Assembly (NCBI GenBank): GCA_017390475.1 | Contig: JAFPBO010000022.1 | Location: 62,001-126,000, forward strand | DNA from: Loktanella sp. | GTDB taxonomy: Bacteria; Pseudomonadota; Alphaproteobacteria; Rhodobacterales; Rhodobacteraceae | Length of the DNA stretch: 64,000 bases | Direction: 5' to 3' | In this document: piece after piece, positions 38,350-46,510 of the stretch | Numbering within the stretch: the stretch's first letter is position 1 | How the letters are laid out: every line of letters begins with the position of its first letter | Notes under the pieces: generated by a model | What the model was told of the DNA's origin: nothing | The model's input: only the letters and a program-made list of their open reading frames with translations | Databases searched by the model: none | Position numbers and translations under genes: made by a program

Positions 38350-39062
38350 GCGCGCAGCCCTTCGCGGAACAGCCGCCAGGCAAGCAGAGCAGCAACAATC
38401 GCGACAGGTACCATTCCCGGCACCCACATGATCAGCCCGGCCAGTTGCTGATCTTCCAGCGCGCTAAGCCCGAAACGTTCTGCATGCGCCAGATGTTCAA
38501 GGTAGAATGGGTATTGCGCAAATGTCAAAAGCGCGCCCAACAGGCCCATCTGCCCGACCAGACCCACCAGCCAAACAATTGCCCGGTGATCGCGCGCCTG
38601 CAGCACGGCTGACCAAAGCGCCCAAGCCGACAGGATGAGGGCAAGCTGAAGCAGCCAGTAAACCGCCACTGACTCCCATGCGGCGCTATAGGCGGCGGGC
38701 ATGTGCCACAGCCACAACACTGCTGACAGGGCGGCAAAGGCAGGCACGATCGCGACCCGGACCAGTGGAAAGGCAATCGCGAGCGCGGGCGCCAGTGCGC
38801 CGAACACGACCAGATGGTGAATTGTGCGGGCGGAAAACAAGGCTACGCTCATCGCGCAGAGGGGCGAGACAAAGGCGACTACCGTCGCAAACCCCACCAG
38901 GGCAAAGGCTTTTTGCCGTTTTCGGTCGCTGTTGCGCAAGGCAATAGTGCCGCTGGCAAAGGTGACCAGCAAAGCCAAGATCAGAAACGGGTCAAGGTTC
39001 CAAGCCCAAAGCCAGTCGGCGGGGGTTGGCGCGGGGCCACAATAAGGCATCTGGTTTTGCAT
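38346..39062 (-). CDS. ctaG: CtaG-type cytochrome c oxidase assembly protein (caa3_CtaG family)
   Basis: About 238 residues from MQNQMPYCGPAP at 39062. Seven helices with the His motifs TIHHLVVFG and LWLWHMPAAYSAAW that mark the Bacillus-type CtaG family, distinct from Cox11. The family is needed for CuA/CuB assembly of caa3 oxidases. It is the first gene of the five-gene oxidase operon and has an EcfG-type promoter match 25 bases upstream. The longer frame to 39170 would run through that promoter and is rejected. Confidence 0.8.
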   Translation of the reverse strand: MQNQMPYCGPAPTPADWLWAWNLDPFLILALLVTFASGTIALRNSDRKRQKAFALVGFATVVAFVSPLCAMSVALFSARTIHHLVVFGALAPALAIAFPLVRVAIVPAFAALSAVLWLWHMPAAYSAAWESVAVYWLLQLALILSAWALWSAVLQARDHRAIVWLVGLVGQMGLLGALLTFAQYPFYLEHLAHAERFGLSALEDQQLAGLIMWVPGMVPVAIVAALLAWRLFREGLRA

Positions 39063-39086
39063 ATCACTGTCCACGGCTAACTCGAT

Positions 39087-39112
39087 AACGCAACGAGGCG
39101 TGCCATGGTTCC
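39087..39112 (-). promoter_or_regulatory. EcfG-type promoter upstream of the ctaG-cox operon
   Basis: On the minus strand GGAAC (39112-39108) is followed after 17 bases by CGTT (39090-39087). The general stress sigma consensus in alphaproteobacteria is GGAAC-N16/17-CGTT. The -10 end lies 24 bases before the ctaG ATG, a sensible leader. The other matches here have 16-base spacers, so this one is slightly different. Confidence 0.6.
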
Positions 39113-39194
39113 ACGGCGCGCCAGATTTTTTGATAAAGCCCAAAGCGAAAGGCGCCGACCCTAAGGTCAACGCCCTGTTTTGTTGCTGACGGTA

Positions 39195-39272
39195 TTAAAA
39201 GATACCGAACAGGAACAAAAGAATGATAATTGGAATCGGGATGCCGATCAGCCATAGCAGAATACCGCGCAT
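39195..39272 (-). CDS. 25-residue hydrophobic peptide
   Basis: The ATG at 39272 has AAAGGAA 8 bases upstream and opens a 25-codon frame that is one membrane segment (MRGILLWLIGIPIPIIILLF then a short LFGIF end). I recall similar tiny proteins with an IPIPII core in other proteobacteria but cannot name a family. It has its own EcfG-type promoter 48 bases upstream and no partner gene. Likely a small membrane stress protein. Confidence 0.6.
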   Translation of the reverse strand: MRGILLWLIGIPIPIIILLFLFGIF

Positions 39273-39319
39273 TTTATTTCCTTTCACGATCAAATCGTTT
39301 GCAATGTATCTGGTCAATA

Positions 39320-39344
39320 AACGCACGATTTGAAAAAAGGTTCC
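39320..39344 (-). promoter_or_regulatory. EcfG-type promoter for the 25-residue peptide gene
   Basis: GGAAC (39344-39340), a 16-base spacer and CGTT (39323-39320) on the minus strand. The only gene downstream before other elements is the tiny hydrophobic peptide. Confidence 0.7.
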
Positions 39345-39382
39345 TGCAGTATACGCAGAATAATCGTCTGGCAAAACAGGAA

Positions 39383-39404
39383 AGGCCCGCCGTGTGGCGG
39401 GCCT
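39383..39404 (-). terminator. Terminator after the PRC-barrel gene
   Basis: Arms AGGCCCGCC and GGCGGGCCT pair perfectly (9 bp) round a 4-base loop, 22 bases after the PRC-barrel stop. On the minus strand short T-runs follow (TTTCCTGTTTT). This separates it from the peptide gene promoter. Confidence 0.75.
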
Positions 39405-39425
39405 CATGTTCAGGAAGAAAGCAGA

Positions 39426-40343
39426 TTAGCCTTCATATTCTGGCATCGCTTCCAGTTGTTCCTGTGTCGCGCTGACCTGCACGCGCACGTCGTCGCTTTC
39501 AGGGTTCCACATCACATCAACATCGTTGATGTCCAGCGCCACGGTATAGGATCCAAGACCCAGGAAACCGCCCACATCCATCACCGCATGGGTGACCTCA
39601 CCGCCGTCGCCCAGTACCAGATCATCGACTGTCGCGATATTGTCGCCTGTGGTGTCATAGACATTGGCACCCAACAGCCGGTCGGCCGTCAGTTCAGTCG
39701 CCGGGATCGGCGCATAGCCGTCCATGGCGTCATCGGCTGCGGTATCATTCATCGCGGTGTCGCCAGCCGGCGCTGTCATCGGATCAGCTGTCGGCGTCAT
39801 TGCGCCGTCATTGTAGTTACGCGATTCAAAGCCAGTTGTCAGCTGTGTCTCGTCCCATTCGGCCAGGTTTTCCAGCTCTTCACGGGTCATTGTCGCTACC
39901 ACGGAGAAGTCATCCAGATCTTCGGCTGTGGTTTCGTCAGAAACGAAGTACAGATCTTCCAGATCAACCATCACAGTGCGTGCGCCGATGCCCAAGAAGC
40001 CACCGATGTCCAGCAGGACACCGCGCAATTCGCCGTCTTGGGTTAGGACAACGTCATCGATGTTACCGACATTATCCCAGTTGTCGCGGCCAGCGGTGAA
40101 GGTCGCATCGCTTTCCCAGCGCAGGCTCCGGTCGGTCGCCACTGTTTCGTTCAGCGCACGTGCCTCTTCGGTATCAAGCGTATAGAGGCTTTTGCCGGTG
40201 AAGTCGCTGACAAGAAACGCGGGCACATTCGCGCCGGTCTGGGTCATTTCAACATCAGCGCCGGGGGCTGTGCCCTCTGTCTGGGCAAAAGCGCCCATTG
40301 AGGTTGCAGCAACAAGTGCGGTCGTCAGCATAAGCTTTTTCAT
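39426..40343 (-). CDS. Secreted protein with two PRC-barrel domains
   Basis: 305 residues. A signal peptide (MKKLMLTTALVAATSMGAFA) precedes two related PRC-barrel units. The first is around residues 40-130 (DFTGKSLYTLD to GARTVMVDLEDLYFV), the second around 210-290 (LLGANVYDTTGDNIATVDDLVLGDGG to GSYTVALDINDVDV). Both contain the GGFLG(I/L)G(A/S) turn. An acidic, Ala-Met-rich linker lies between them. Soluble PRC-barrel proteins of this sort are common but uncharacterised in Rhodobacteraceae. GGAG precedes the ATG and an EcfG-type promoter lies upstream, so it is probably a stress-induced envelope protein. Confidence 0.82.
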   Translation of the reverse strand: MKKLMLTTALVAATSMGAFAQTEGTAPGADVEMTQTGANVPAFLVSDFTGKSLYTLDTEEARALNETVATDRSLRWESDATFTAGRDNWDNVGNIDDVVLTQDGELRGVLLDIGGFLGIGARTVMVDLEDLYFVSDETTAEDLDDFSVVATMTREELENLAEWDETQLTTGFESRNYNDGAMTPTADPMTAPAGDTAMNDTAADDAMDGYAPIPATELTADRLLGANVYDTTGDNIATVDDLVLGDGGEVTHAVMDVGGFLGLGSYTVALDINDVDVMWNPESDDVRVQVSATQEQLEAMPEYEG

Positions 40344-40390
40344 AATCGTCTCCTAAGTTCAGTCAGCCATTTCGGCGGCTCTGATAATGA

Positions 40391-40415
40391 AACGCTGGTC
40401 TGTCGAAACTGTTCC
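40391..40415 (-). promoter_or_regulatory. EcfG-type promoter for the PRC-barrel gene
   Basis: GGAAC (40415-40411), a 16-base spacer and CGTT (40394-40391) on the minus strand, 47 bases before the start codon. The leader between contains the GGAG ribosome site. Confidence 0.75.
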
Positions 40416-40478
40416 TGAATTAATACCTTCCGTAGAGTAATTCGATTATTTTCTGATTAAAATTACTGAAATGAAAAA

Positions 40479-40501
40479 GCCCCCACCGAAAAGGTGGGGG
40501 C
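40479..40501 (-). terminator. Intrinsic terminator after the 72-residue protein gene
   Basis: Arms GCCCCCACC and GGTGGGGGC form a perfect 9-bp stem with a 5-base loop; read on the minus strand it is followed by CTTTTTC. It ends the transcript of the two small genes at 40.5-41.0 kb. Confidence 0.85.
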
Positions 40502-40526
40502 ATTATTGTCGCGAACTAATCGGGTA

Positions 40527-40745
40527 TCAGCGCCGTTCACGCGACCTTTCGCGCGCTGGTTTGTCGCCGACATCATCCAGCGCACCGGATGGCGCCTGAT
40601 CCGTATGTTCGATCTTTTGCATACCGGGATTGGGCGTCTGGTCCGTTGGATAGTTTGGCTCTGTCGCGTTTTCGTTCTTCAGCTTCAGCGCCTTTTTTGA
40701 CAGGTCTTCCTGCGATGGCGTATCTGATTTCTTCGCGTTGGTCAT
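40527..40745 (-). CDS. 72-residue hydrophilic protein
   Basis: From the ATG at 40745 with AAGAAGGGGG upstream. The protein is highly charged and lacks hydrophobic segments (TNAKKSDTPSQEDLSKKALK at the start, ARERSRERR at the end), with PNYPTDQTPNPGM in the middle. It looks intrinsically disordered, like many small stress-induced proteins. No family recognised. It lies 41 bases after the PLDc_N-like gene and shares its stress promoter and the terminator that follows. Confidence 0.6.
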   Translation of the reverse strand: MTNAKKSDTPSQEDLSKKALKLKNENATEPNYPTDQTPNPGMQKIEHTDQAPSGALDDVGDKPARERSRERR

Positions 40746-40786
40746 GGTGACCCCCTTCTTCTGAATGATGTGGTCAGTGCTGATGC

Positions 40787-40966
40787 TCAGGCCTTCTTGG
40801 GCCCGGCCAGAAACCAGATGATCAGGCCAACAACCGGGAATACCAGCACCAACAGGATCCACAGAACCTTATAGCCCTGCGTCGCAGTCGACCCGAGGAT
40901 CGAAACCGCCGCCCAGACCACCAAAGCGAGGTGGATAAGTCCGAGTAAACCTGTGTAATTCGTCAT
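40787..40966 (-). CDS. Small membrane protein with PLDc_N-like (phospholipase D N-terminal) domain
   Basis: 59 residues from the ATG at 40966. Two membrane segments (LLGLIHLALVVWAAVSILGS and VLWILLVLVFPVVGLIIWFL) with the W(I/V)(L)(L)V(L)VFPVVGLIIWFLAGP pattern of the stand-alone PLDc_N family. Function unknown. An EcfG-type promoter lies 36 bases upstream. Confidence 0.75.
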   Translation of the reverse strand: MTNYTGLLGLIHLALVVWAAVSILGSTATQGYKVLWILLVLVFPVVGLIIWFLAGPKKA

Positions 40967-41001
40967 TGTACCTACATCCTTGTGTATCTCGTTATTTTGG
41001 C

Positions 41002-41026
41002 AACGCGCCACCGCCGGTTTTGTTCC
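41002..41026 (-). promoter_or_regulatory. EcfG-type promoter for the PLDc_N-like and 72-residue protein genes
   Basis: GGAAC (41026-41022), a 16-base spacer and CGTT (41005-41002) on the minus strand. It lies in the gap after the gdhA stop and directs transcription of the two small genes. Confidence 0.75.
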
Positions 41027-41041
41027 CGATAAATGAACGGC

Positions 41042-42394
41042 CTAGATGGCCCCACCATCGACGACAGCCTGCGCCAGTTTGCGATATCCCGCGACATTGG
41101 CGGCCCGGCGATAGTCGATCTGGCCGGTTTCGGTACAGCAGCTGCTACGCTCTGCCTTCAGTCGCGCATGGATATCGCACATGATATCATGCAAGGCCTG
41201 ATCCACCCGCGCGGGCGACCAGCGGTCAAAGCTGGCGTTTTGCTGCATTTCCAGGCCCGACACCGCCACGCCGCCGGCATTGGCGGCCTTGCCGGGTGCC
41301 TGGGTGACCCCCATTTTGCTCAGATGCGCCTCGGCCTGCGCGGTCAGGGGCATGTTCGCGCCTTCGGCCAGAAACCGGCAACCGCTGTCGGCAAGGGCTT
41401 TGGCATCCGCCAGTTCGACCTCGTTCTGGGTGGCACAGGGCAGAGCAATATCGGGATCCATGCCCCATGGCCGCGTGTTTTCCAGAAAGGTCACGCCCAG
41501 ATCTTTGGCCGGTGTATAGGCCTGGTCGTCGCTGGCCCCCAATACCCAGTCCAGAGCGTCATGGTTAAACCCGTCGGCAGCGTGCCATGTGCCTGCGCGC
41601 CCGGACAGAGTAATCACCTTTGCGCCCATCTGCATCGCTTTGCGCGCCGCATGGCTGGATACATTGCCGCGCCCGGATATAGCGAGACGTTTGCCGTCGA
41701 AATCCTCGCCCTGTTCCGCCAGCATGGCGGCCGTGAAATAGATCAGGCCATATCCTGTTGCCTCTGCCCGGACATCGCTGCCGCCCAGTGGTAAGGGCTT
41801 GCCGGTCATCGCCCCGCCCCAACGGCGGGCATATTGCATCCAGGCGCGCTGCATCAGGCCGATTTCAACGCCACTGACGCCGATATCGCCAGCAGGCACA
41901 TCACGGTCCGGGCCGATATGGGCCGAAAGCTCCGCCATGAAGGCCAGCACGAACCGTTCAATTTCGGCCATAGAACGACCTGCAGGGTCAAAATCTGCGC
42001 CACCTTTGGCAGCGCCGAGTGGCAGCCCGGTCAATGCATTCTTGAATGCCTGTTCAAAGGCCAGAAATTTCAGCACAGAGCGCGACAGCCCCGGCACCCA
42101 GCGCAACCCGCCCTTGTAAGGGCCAAGCAGGTTGGAATGCTGCACGCGCCAGCCCTGATTGATCTGCACATCGCCCGCGTCATCGCGCCACGTGATGCGG
42201 AAACTGATGATCCGGTCGGCCTCGCACAGCCGTTCCAGCGCGCGGGCGGCGGTAAAAGCATGGCTGGCTTTCTCGATCGTCAGGACATCGCTGGCGACTT
42301 CTTTGACAGCTTGCAGAAATTCATCGTCGCCACGATGACGCGGGGTGATTTGATCCATGAACTGATCAAGCAGGGCGGTGGTACGCGTGGTCAT
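41042..42394 (-). CDS. gdhA: Glutamate dehydrogenase (Glu/Leu/Phe/Val dehydrogenase family)
   Basis: 450 residues from the ATG at 42394; the frame runs further upstream over a coupled small ORF and is trimmed. The catalytic region GPYKGGLRWVPG and the active-site GAAKGGADFDP lysine motif are intact, and the nucleotide fold starts at LAISGRGNVSSHAARKAMQ. Length and the NADP-type pattern suggest a hexameric, NADP-linked anabolic enzyme making glutamate from 2-oxoglutarate and ammonia. It could be on the nepR-kinase transcript, since all genes from 46.4 kb down are closely spaced. Confidence 0.9.
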   Translation of the reverse strand: MTTRTTALLDQFMDQITPRHRGDDEFLQAVKEVASDVLTIEKASHAFTAARALERLCEADRIISFRITWRDDAGDVQINQGWRVQHSNLLGPYKGGLRWVPGLSRSVLKFLAFEQAFKNALTGLPLGAAKGGADFDPAGRSMAEIERFVLAFMAELSAHIGPDRDVPAGDIGVSGVEIGLMQRAWMQYARRWGGAMTGKPLPLGGSDVRAEATGYGLIYFTAAMLAEQGEDFDGKRLAISGRGNVSSHAARKAMQMGAKVITLSGRAGTWHAADGFNHDALDWVLGASDDQAYTPAKDLGVTFLENTRPWGMDPDIALPCATQNEVELADAKALADSGCRFLAEGANMPLTAQAEAHLSKMGVTQAPGKAANAGGVAVSGLEMQQNASFDRWSPARVDQALHDIMCDIHARLKAERSSCCTETGQIDYRRAANVAGYRKLAQAVVDGGAI

Positions 42395-42417
42395 AATTAT
42401 CCTTTCAGAGCATGGAG

Positions 42418-42510
42418 TCAGGCCAGCGAGAGCGCCAACCAGCCCGCCAACACAATAGCCAGCAAGGTCAGGGAAATCGCGAGGATCAGGGCAAGTTTCG
42501 GGCGCATCAT
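42418..42510 (-). CDS. 30-residue membrane peptide coupled to the oxidoreductase gene
   Basis: The ATG at 42510 overlaps the stop of the upstream oxidoreductase as TGATG. The 30 codons encode one basic-ended membrane helix (MMRPKLALILAISLTLLAIV then LAGWLALSLA). The stop is 23 bases before gdhA. Stop-start overlap is the main reason to believe it is translated. No family recognised. Confidence 0.45.
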   Translation of the reverse strand: MMRPKLALILAISLTLLAIVLAGWLALSLA

Positions 42511-43895
42511 CAGACCAGTTCAAAAATTTCGTAATCGATATGCGACGCTGAAACCCCCAAAGAGCCAAGATCCGCGGTCACCCCAGCGATCATCGGCCCC
42601 GGACCACACAGCAGATGCGGCCAGTCGCGGGTCTGTGCAGGCAGGTGCCGTGCCAGCGTTTTGTCATCGATCCGGCCGGTTTCGCCGTCCCAGTCATTCG
42701 GCGGTTCATCCAGCACATGCACCAATGTCAGATTGAGCCTGCTTTTCATGTCTGACAATTCGTCGCGGAAACTGGCCTCATCCCATGACGGATTGCCATA
42801 GATCAGGATGATCGGCCGTTTGTCGCCGCGCGCGTCGAGCGCATGCAGGTTCGACAGGATCGGCGTGATGCCGACGCCGCCTGCAATCATGACAAAGCCT
42901 TCGGCTTCGGCCAACCGGTCGATGGAGAAAGCACCATAAGGGCCATCGACATAGGCACGCGCGCCTACTGGCGTTTTGGCCAATACGCTGCTGTGATCGC
43001 CCAGCGGTTTGATTGAGAATGCGATATTGGGGCCTTTTTCCGGTGCCGTCGAGATGGTGAACGGATGTTCGATCAGCGAATAAGGCGACCTTTCCACTTT
43101 GAGCCATGCAAACTGGCCGGGTTTCCAGCGGTGCAAGCCGCGCCCCTCCGGTGCCAGTTCCAGCCGGTGAACACCGCCATATTCTGCGGTATTGGCGACA
43201 ACGCGCCAAGGATTGCGCGCCTGCATGCTGGGCCGCAAAAGATGCGTGTAGGCCAATACTCCGATGAACCCAGCAGTAACCCCCAGCCACAACCAGCGTT
43301 TGGCTGGTGTATCGGTCAGATTGCCGACGCCCAGCACATGCGCGACTGCAGCGGTCATGCCGACCAGCGCCAGCGTCAGATGCAGGGCGCGCCACCATTC
43401 ATGGCGCAGATGCAGCCGTTTGCGGAATTCCGAAGTCACGATCAGTCCCAGAAAGCAACCCATCGCGAGGCGGCCTGCGGTCAGCTCCCAGCGTGCCTCC
43501 AGAGGGTTCAGCACACCAAGTGCAGGTTGGTGAAACACATAAATCAGCGCGAAATGCCCCAGCACAAGCAGGACAGCGCCCCAGCTGAGATAGCGATGCG
43601 CCAGATAGACGATATCTGCGCCGAAAGGATGGGTGATCCACCGCAGGCGACCGGTCATTGCGAATTGCAGGGCGAGAAGAGCCAGCGCACCAAAGCCAAG
43701 GCCCATGCTGAAATCCCAGATCAGCCCGCCTGATGGTGGGCGCTCTCCGGTTGACAGGATGGCAAAGGGCACCACAACAGCCAAAACACCCAGCAGAACA
43801 ATTGCTACGCCATGGGCTAGCACGGTATACGGTCGGTCATGGTCAGGTTGCCGTGCCTTAGCGGTGTCGGCGGGCGTCTGGACTGTGTCGTTCAT
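42510..43895 (-). CDS. Ferric reductase-like transmembrane oxidoreductase with FAD/NAD(P) domain
   Basis: 461 residues. The N-terminal 240 residues hold about six helices with heme-ligand-type His (GHFALIYVFHQ, HLRHEWWRALHLTLALVG), as in ferric reductase/NOX b-type membrane domains. The C-terminal part is ferredoxin-NADP reductase-like: the FAD site is around YSLIEHPFTIS and the NAD(P) site is EGFVMIAGGVGITPILSNL, ending in IDYEIFELV. It would move electrons from NAD(P)H across or into the membrane. Substrate unknown. It lies 44 bases after the DUF2231 gene. Confidence 0.82.
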   Translation of the reverse strand: MNDTVQTPADTAKARQPDHDRPYTVLAHGVAIVLLGVLAVVVPFAILSTGERPPSGGLIWDFSMGLGFGALALLALQFAMTGRLRWITHPFGADIVYLAHRYLSWGAVLLVLGHFALIYVFHQPALGVLNPLEARWELTAGRLAMGCFLGLIVTSEFRKRLHLRHEWWRALHLTLALVGMTAAVAHVLGVGNLTDTPAKRWLWLGVTAGFIGVLAYTHLLRPSMQARNPWRVVANTAEYGGVHRLELAPEGRGLHRWKPGQFAWLKVERSPYSLIEHPFTISTAPEKGPNIAFSIKPLGDHSSVLAKTPVGARAYVDGPYGAFSIDRLAEAEGFVMIAGGVGITPILSNLHALDARGDKRPIILIYGNPSWDEASFRDELSDMKSRLNLTLVHVLDEPPNDWDGETGRIDDKTLARHLPAQTRDWPHLLCGPGPMIAGVTADLGSLGVSASHIDYEIFELV

Positions 43896-43903
43896 GACCC
43901 GTC

Positions 43904-43928
43904 AACCCGCGACACAGGCCTTTGTTCC
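43904..43928 (-). promoter_or_regulatory. Weak EcfG-type match before the oxidoreductase gene
   Basis: GGAAC (43928-43924), 16 bases, then GGTT (43907-43904) instead of CGTT. Transcription would start almost at the start codon. It is listed because of its setting; it could be chance. Confidence 0.3.
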
Positions 43929-43939
43929 GGTGTCGGGGA

Positions 43940-44440
43940 TTATTCGGGCCGTTTGGTGCCGATCTGATAGTCGAACACGAGTTTCCCGCCGTGCCAACCG
44001 GTGACGGCGGTAAGCCCAGCGGCCACCAGCGACATCAACAGGCCAAGCGGCAGCACCGCTGCCTCGTAATCGCCGATGCGCCAAGCCCAGTTCATACCCA
44101 GGATCGAAAGCAACATCACCGCCAGAATGAAATGGGTCCAGCTGGCGGCGCGGTTGCGGATGCCTTTTACGACCAGCAGCTCTACTGTGCCGGTGATGCC
44201 CGCGGTCACGCCGATCAGAAATGCGCCAAAGGCCGCCCAGCCCGCCGCGCGCGGCCAGAACGCATCGCCGGTCCACCAATACAGCAGATCCGCGCCGAGT
44301 ACTGACATCGTCAAGGCAATCGGAAAGGCGACCAGCATCGCATGCAGCGGGTGACCGGCAATCGCGATGCGGGATTCGGTCGCATGCAGCGCGCGGTTTT
44401 CTTCGACCGGGTCCGTCAGTTCTGTTTTCGACTTGGTCAT
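43940..44440 (-). CDS. DUF2231 domain membrane protein
   Basis: 166 residues with four helices and the DUF2231 N-terminal His motif (IAGHPLHAMLVAFPIALTMSVLGADLLYW). C-terminal LTAVTGWHGGKLVFDYQIGT carries a second conserved His. Members are often near heme or electron-transfer genes and are thought to be membrane redox-associated, which fits the ferric-reductase-like neighbour. It starts 4 bases after the kinase gene stops, with GGTGACTCC as ribosome site. Confidence 0.8.
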   Translation of the reverse strand: MTKSKTELTDPVEENRALHATESRIAIAGHPLHAMLVAFPIALTMSVLGADLLYWWTGDAFWPRAAGWAAFGAFLIGVTAGITGTVELLVVKGIRNRAASWTHFILAVMLLSILGMNWAWRIGDYEAAVLPLGLLMSLVAAGLTAVTGWHGGKLVFDYQIGTKRPE

Positions 44441-44444
44441 GGAG

Positions 44445-46199
44445 TCACCTTTTGGATGGGGCCTGCGGCGGCAGCGGCCCGGTTGGGGGATGCGCCGCGT
44501 TCATCCCGGCATCATCGACGTGCAACCGGATTTCCCAACCCGGACCGGCTTCATCATTGACCGGGCCCACGTCCAGCCTGGCACCGATCTGCATCGCAAA
44601 GGCGGTCATCAATTCGCTGCCCAGTCCTTTGCTGATTGTCTCGGCACGCTGTTCAGACAGCGAATTGCGGATCCGCAATTCGACGGCACCGTCATTGGCG
44701 CTTATACTTGCGACAACCCTTGGCGCATCGCTGCCAGTGGTGGGCGTAGCGTATTTCAGCGCATTGGTCAGCGCCTCTGCAAATAACATCGCGGCGGGAA
44801 TGATCTTGTCGGTGGGCAGGGCCACGGGCTGAAAATGCGTCTCGATGTCCAGCTTGCTGCGATCCGCACCCGCCATCGCCAGCGTATCCTGCAGAATGCT
44901 GTCCAGAAAAGCCGTCGCGTCGATATCGGACACCCGGCTTTCCTCGTAAAGCGCGCGGTGGATCGAGGCCAGCGCGCGGACCCGCGCCTGCACCCCCTTG
45001 AGGATGGCACGGGCTTCGGGGTCGGTCATCCGGCGCATCTGCAGGTTGAGGATCGAGGCGATCAGTTGCAGGTTGTTTTTCACCCGATGGTGGACCTCCA
45101 TCAGCAGCACGGTCTTTTCACGCAAAGCTTCTTCCAGCTCGGTCTCATCACGGCGGATCAGCCGGGCCATTTTGGAAAAGGTGGAATCGATCTCGCGCAG
45201 TTCCGACGGGGCGTCGGTGGGCAGGCGGGCGAAATCGCCCCGATCCCCCAGTGCAAAGCGGCGTAGCTGCGCATTGATCTGCCGCAGGTGGCGGACAACA
45301 AGGTAATGTATCGACAGCATCAGCACCCCGACAGAGGCGATCCACATTGCCACGGGCAGGAACAAGCGGGTGAAATCCGGTCGCAGCAGCGCCCCGACAC
45401 TGTCAGGCCCCCAACTGCCTAATGCAAAAAGCTGACCGGGAATCAGCGTCGCAACGGTAAAAACACGGTCTGAGCCAGACAGGCTGGTGCCGTCGAACAC
45501 ACCTTCGCCCTGTGCAATAAGCTGCTGCAATTCAGCCTCTGCCGGAAGCAGTTCAGCGGCGGCGGGATCGTTGGAATAGGTCAGCGTATGACCGCGGTCA
45601 TTGACCAGATAGACGATTTTTGGATCAGTATTGGGATTTGGCCTGGTTGCGATCAGGTCCAACGTGCTGCGCAGCACTGAAATTGTCAGAAGGCCCAGCA
45701 AGGTTTCGCCGTCATATACCGGGCGATTGATCAGTACCACCGGCATACCCGTCACGCGACCGGATTCCTGAAACCGGAAACTGGCCCGTGGCCGGGCCAT
45801 GCTTTGCTCGAAATTCGCGCTGCCACCAACATTCGTGCCACTGCCTTCCGAAGCGCAAAGCATCAGGCCATCTGGCTGAATAAACCCGGCGAAGGCGAAA
45901 AAGGTGGAAGCGGTGACATAGTCGCTCAGAAAGGTTGAACATGTTTCAGGATCACCCAGACGGTCAACCACGCGGGGGGCCAGGCTGGCCGCTTCTTGGG
46001 CGACGCTGGCCAGCAGCGCGCGCTGGCCGGTGGTGGCATCGACGGTCCGGGCAATCAGTTGGGATTGATTGGCCGCGACCTGCGTTCGCCAACTGGTGTA
46101 TTCGGAATATAGCGCCAAAGACCCGAGCGGCACGATTGCCAGCGTCAGGATCACCGCAAGGCGGGCGGCGAGTTTGTTGCTGAAAATCTGCTTAGGCAC
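44445..46199 (-). CDS. Sensor histidine kinase, HisKA_2 family, with periplasmic sensor domain
   Basis: 584 residues from GTG at 46199. TM1 is at about 10-30, followed by a periplasmic dCache-like sensor of about 240 residues, TM2 near 280-302 and a HAMP-like linker. The phospho-acceptor region is MEVHHRVKNNLQLIASILNLQ, the HisKA_2 form used by PhyR-type kinases. The ATPase domain lies near the C-terminus (AALTNALKYA type at 470-480; SLSEQRAETISKGLGSELM). It is 53 bases after nepR in the same direction. It is the obvious candidate kinase for PhyR; the signal is unknown. Confidence 0.85.
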   Translation of the reverse strand: MPKQIFSNKLAARLAVILTLAIVPLGSLALYSEYTSWRTQVAANQSQLIARTVDATTGQRALLASVAQEAASLAPRVVDRLGDPETCSTFLSDYVTASTFFAFAGFIQPDGLMLCASEGSGTNVGGSANFEQSMARPRASFRFQESGRVTGMPVVLINRPVYDGETLLGLLTISVLRSTLDLIATRPNPNTDPKIVYLVNDRGHTLTYSNDPAAAELLPAEAELQQLIAQGEGVFDGTSLSGSDRVFTVATLIPGQLFALGSWGPDSVGALLRPDFTRLFLPVAMWIASVGVLMLSIHYLVVRHLRQINAQLRRFALGDRGDFARLPTDAPSELREIDSTFSKMARLIRRDETELEEALREKTVLLMEVHHRVKNNLQLIASILNLQMRRMTDPEARAILKGVQARVRALASIHRALYEESRVSDIDATAFLDSILQDTLAMAGADRSKLDIETHFQPVALPTDKIIPAAMLFAEALTNALKYATPTTGSDAPRVVASISANDGAVELRIRNSLSEQRAETISKGLGSELMTAFAMQIGARLDVGPVNDEAGPGWEIRLHVDDAGMNAAHPPTGPLPPQAPSKR

Positions 46200-46252
46200 G
46201 CTGTGCTAACATCCTTTCGGCTGTCGCCTGCGCGGCGCCGGACCCGTTTTCG

Positions 46253-46435
46253 TTATCGGTCTGATCGCGATTGCGCCTCTTTGCTGCGCAAGGCATCCAG
46301 CAATTGCGTGAGGCTTTCGGGCAAAGCACTGGATGCTTCGTCAGCATAAAGCCGTTTGAGGTTTTCATCGATCTGGCGTGCGAGTTCCCGTGGCACCTCT
46401 GCTCTTGACCGTTCATTTTTACCATTCATCATCAT
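46253..46435 (-). CDS. nepR: NepR family anti-sigma factor
   Basis: 60 residues with the NepR core: ELARQIDENLKRLYADEASS then LPESLTQLLDALRSKE, two helices that grip EcfG or PhyR. NepR holds EcfG inactive until phosphorylated PhyR takes it away. Several ATGs are clustered at the start (46435, 46432). In most alphaproteobacteria ecfG follows nepR; here the next gene is a histidine kinase and no sigma gene is visible. It has its own EcfG-type promoter. Confidence 0.82.
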   Translation of the reverse strand: MMMNGKNERSRAEVPRELARQIDENLKRLYADEASSALPESLTQLLDALRSKEAQSRSDR

Positions 46436-46510
46436 CTCGACCCGTTTTTATCTTGCCATCATGCTATGTCCCATCTGCCTTCGCAACATCAGAGAAATCA
46501 TATATATCCG

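Noticed and set aside
46192-46425. 77-codon frame overlapping nepR on the same strand
   Set aside because: It is a different frame over nepR and lacks any family pattern, whereas the nepR frame has the two conserved helices.
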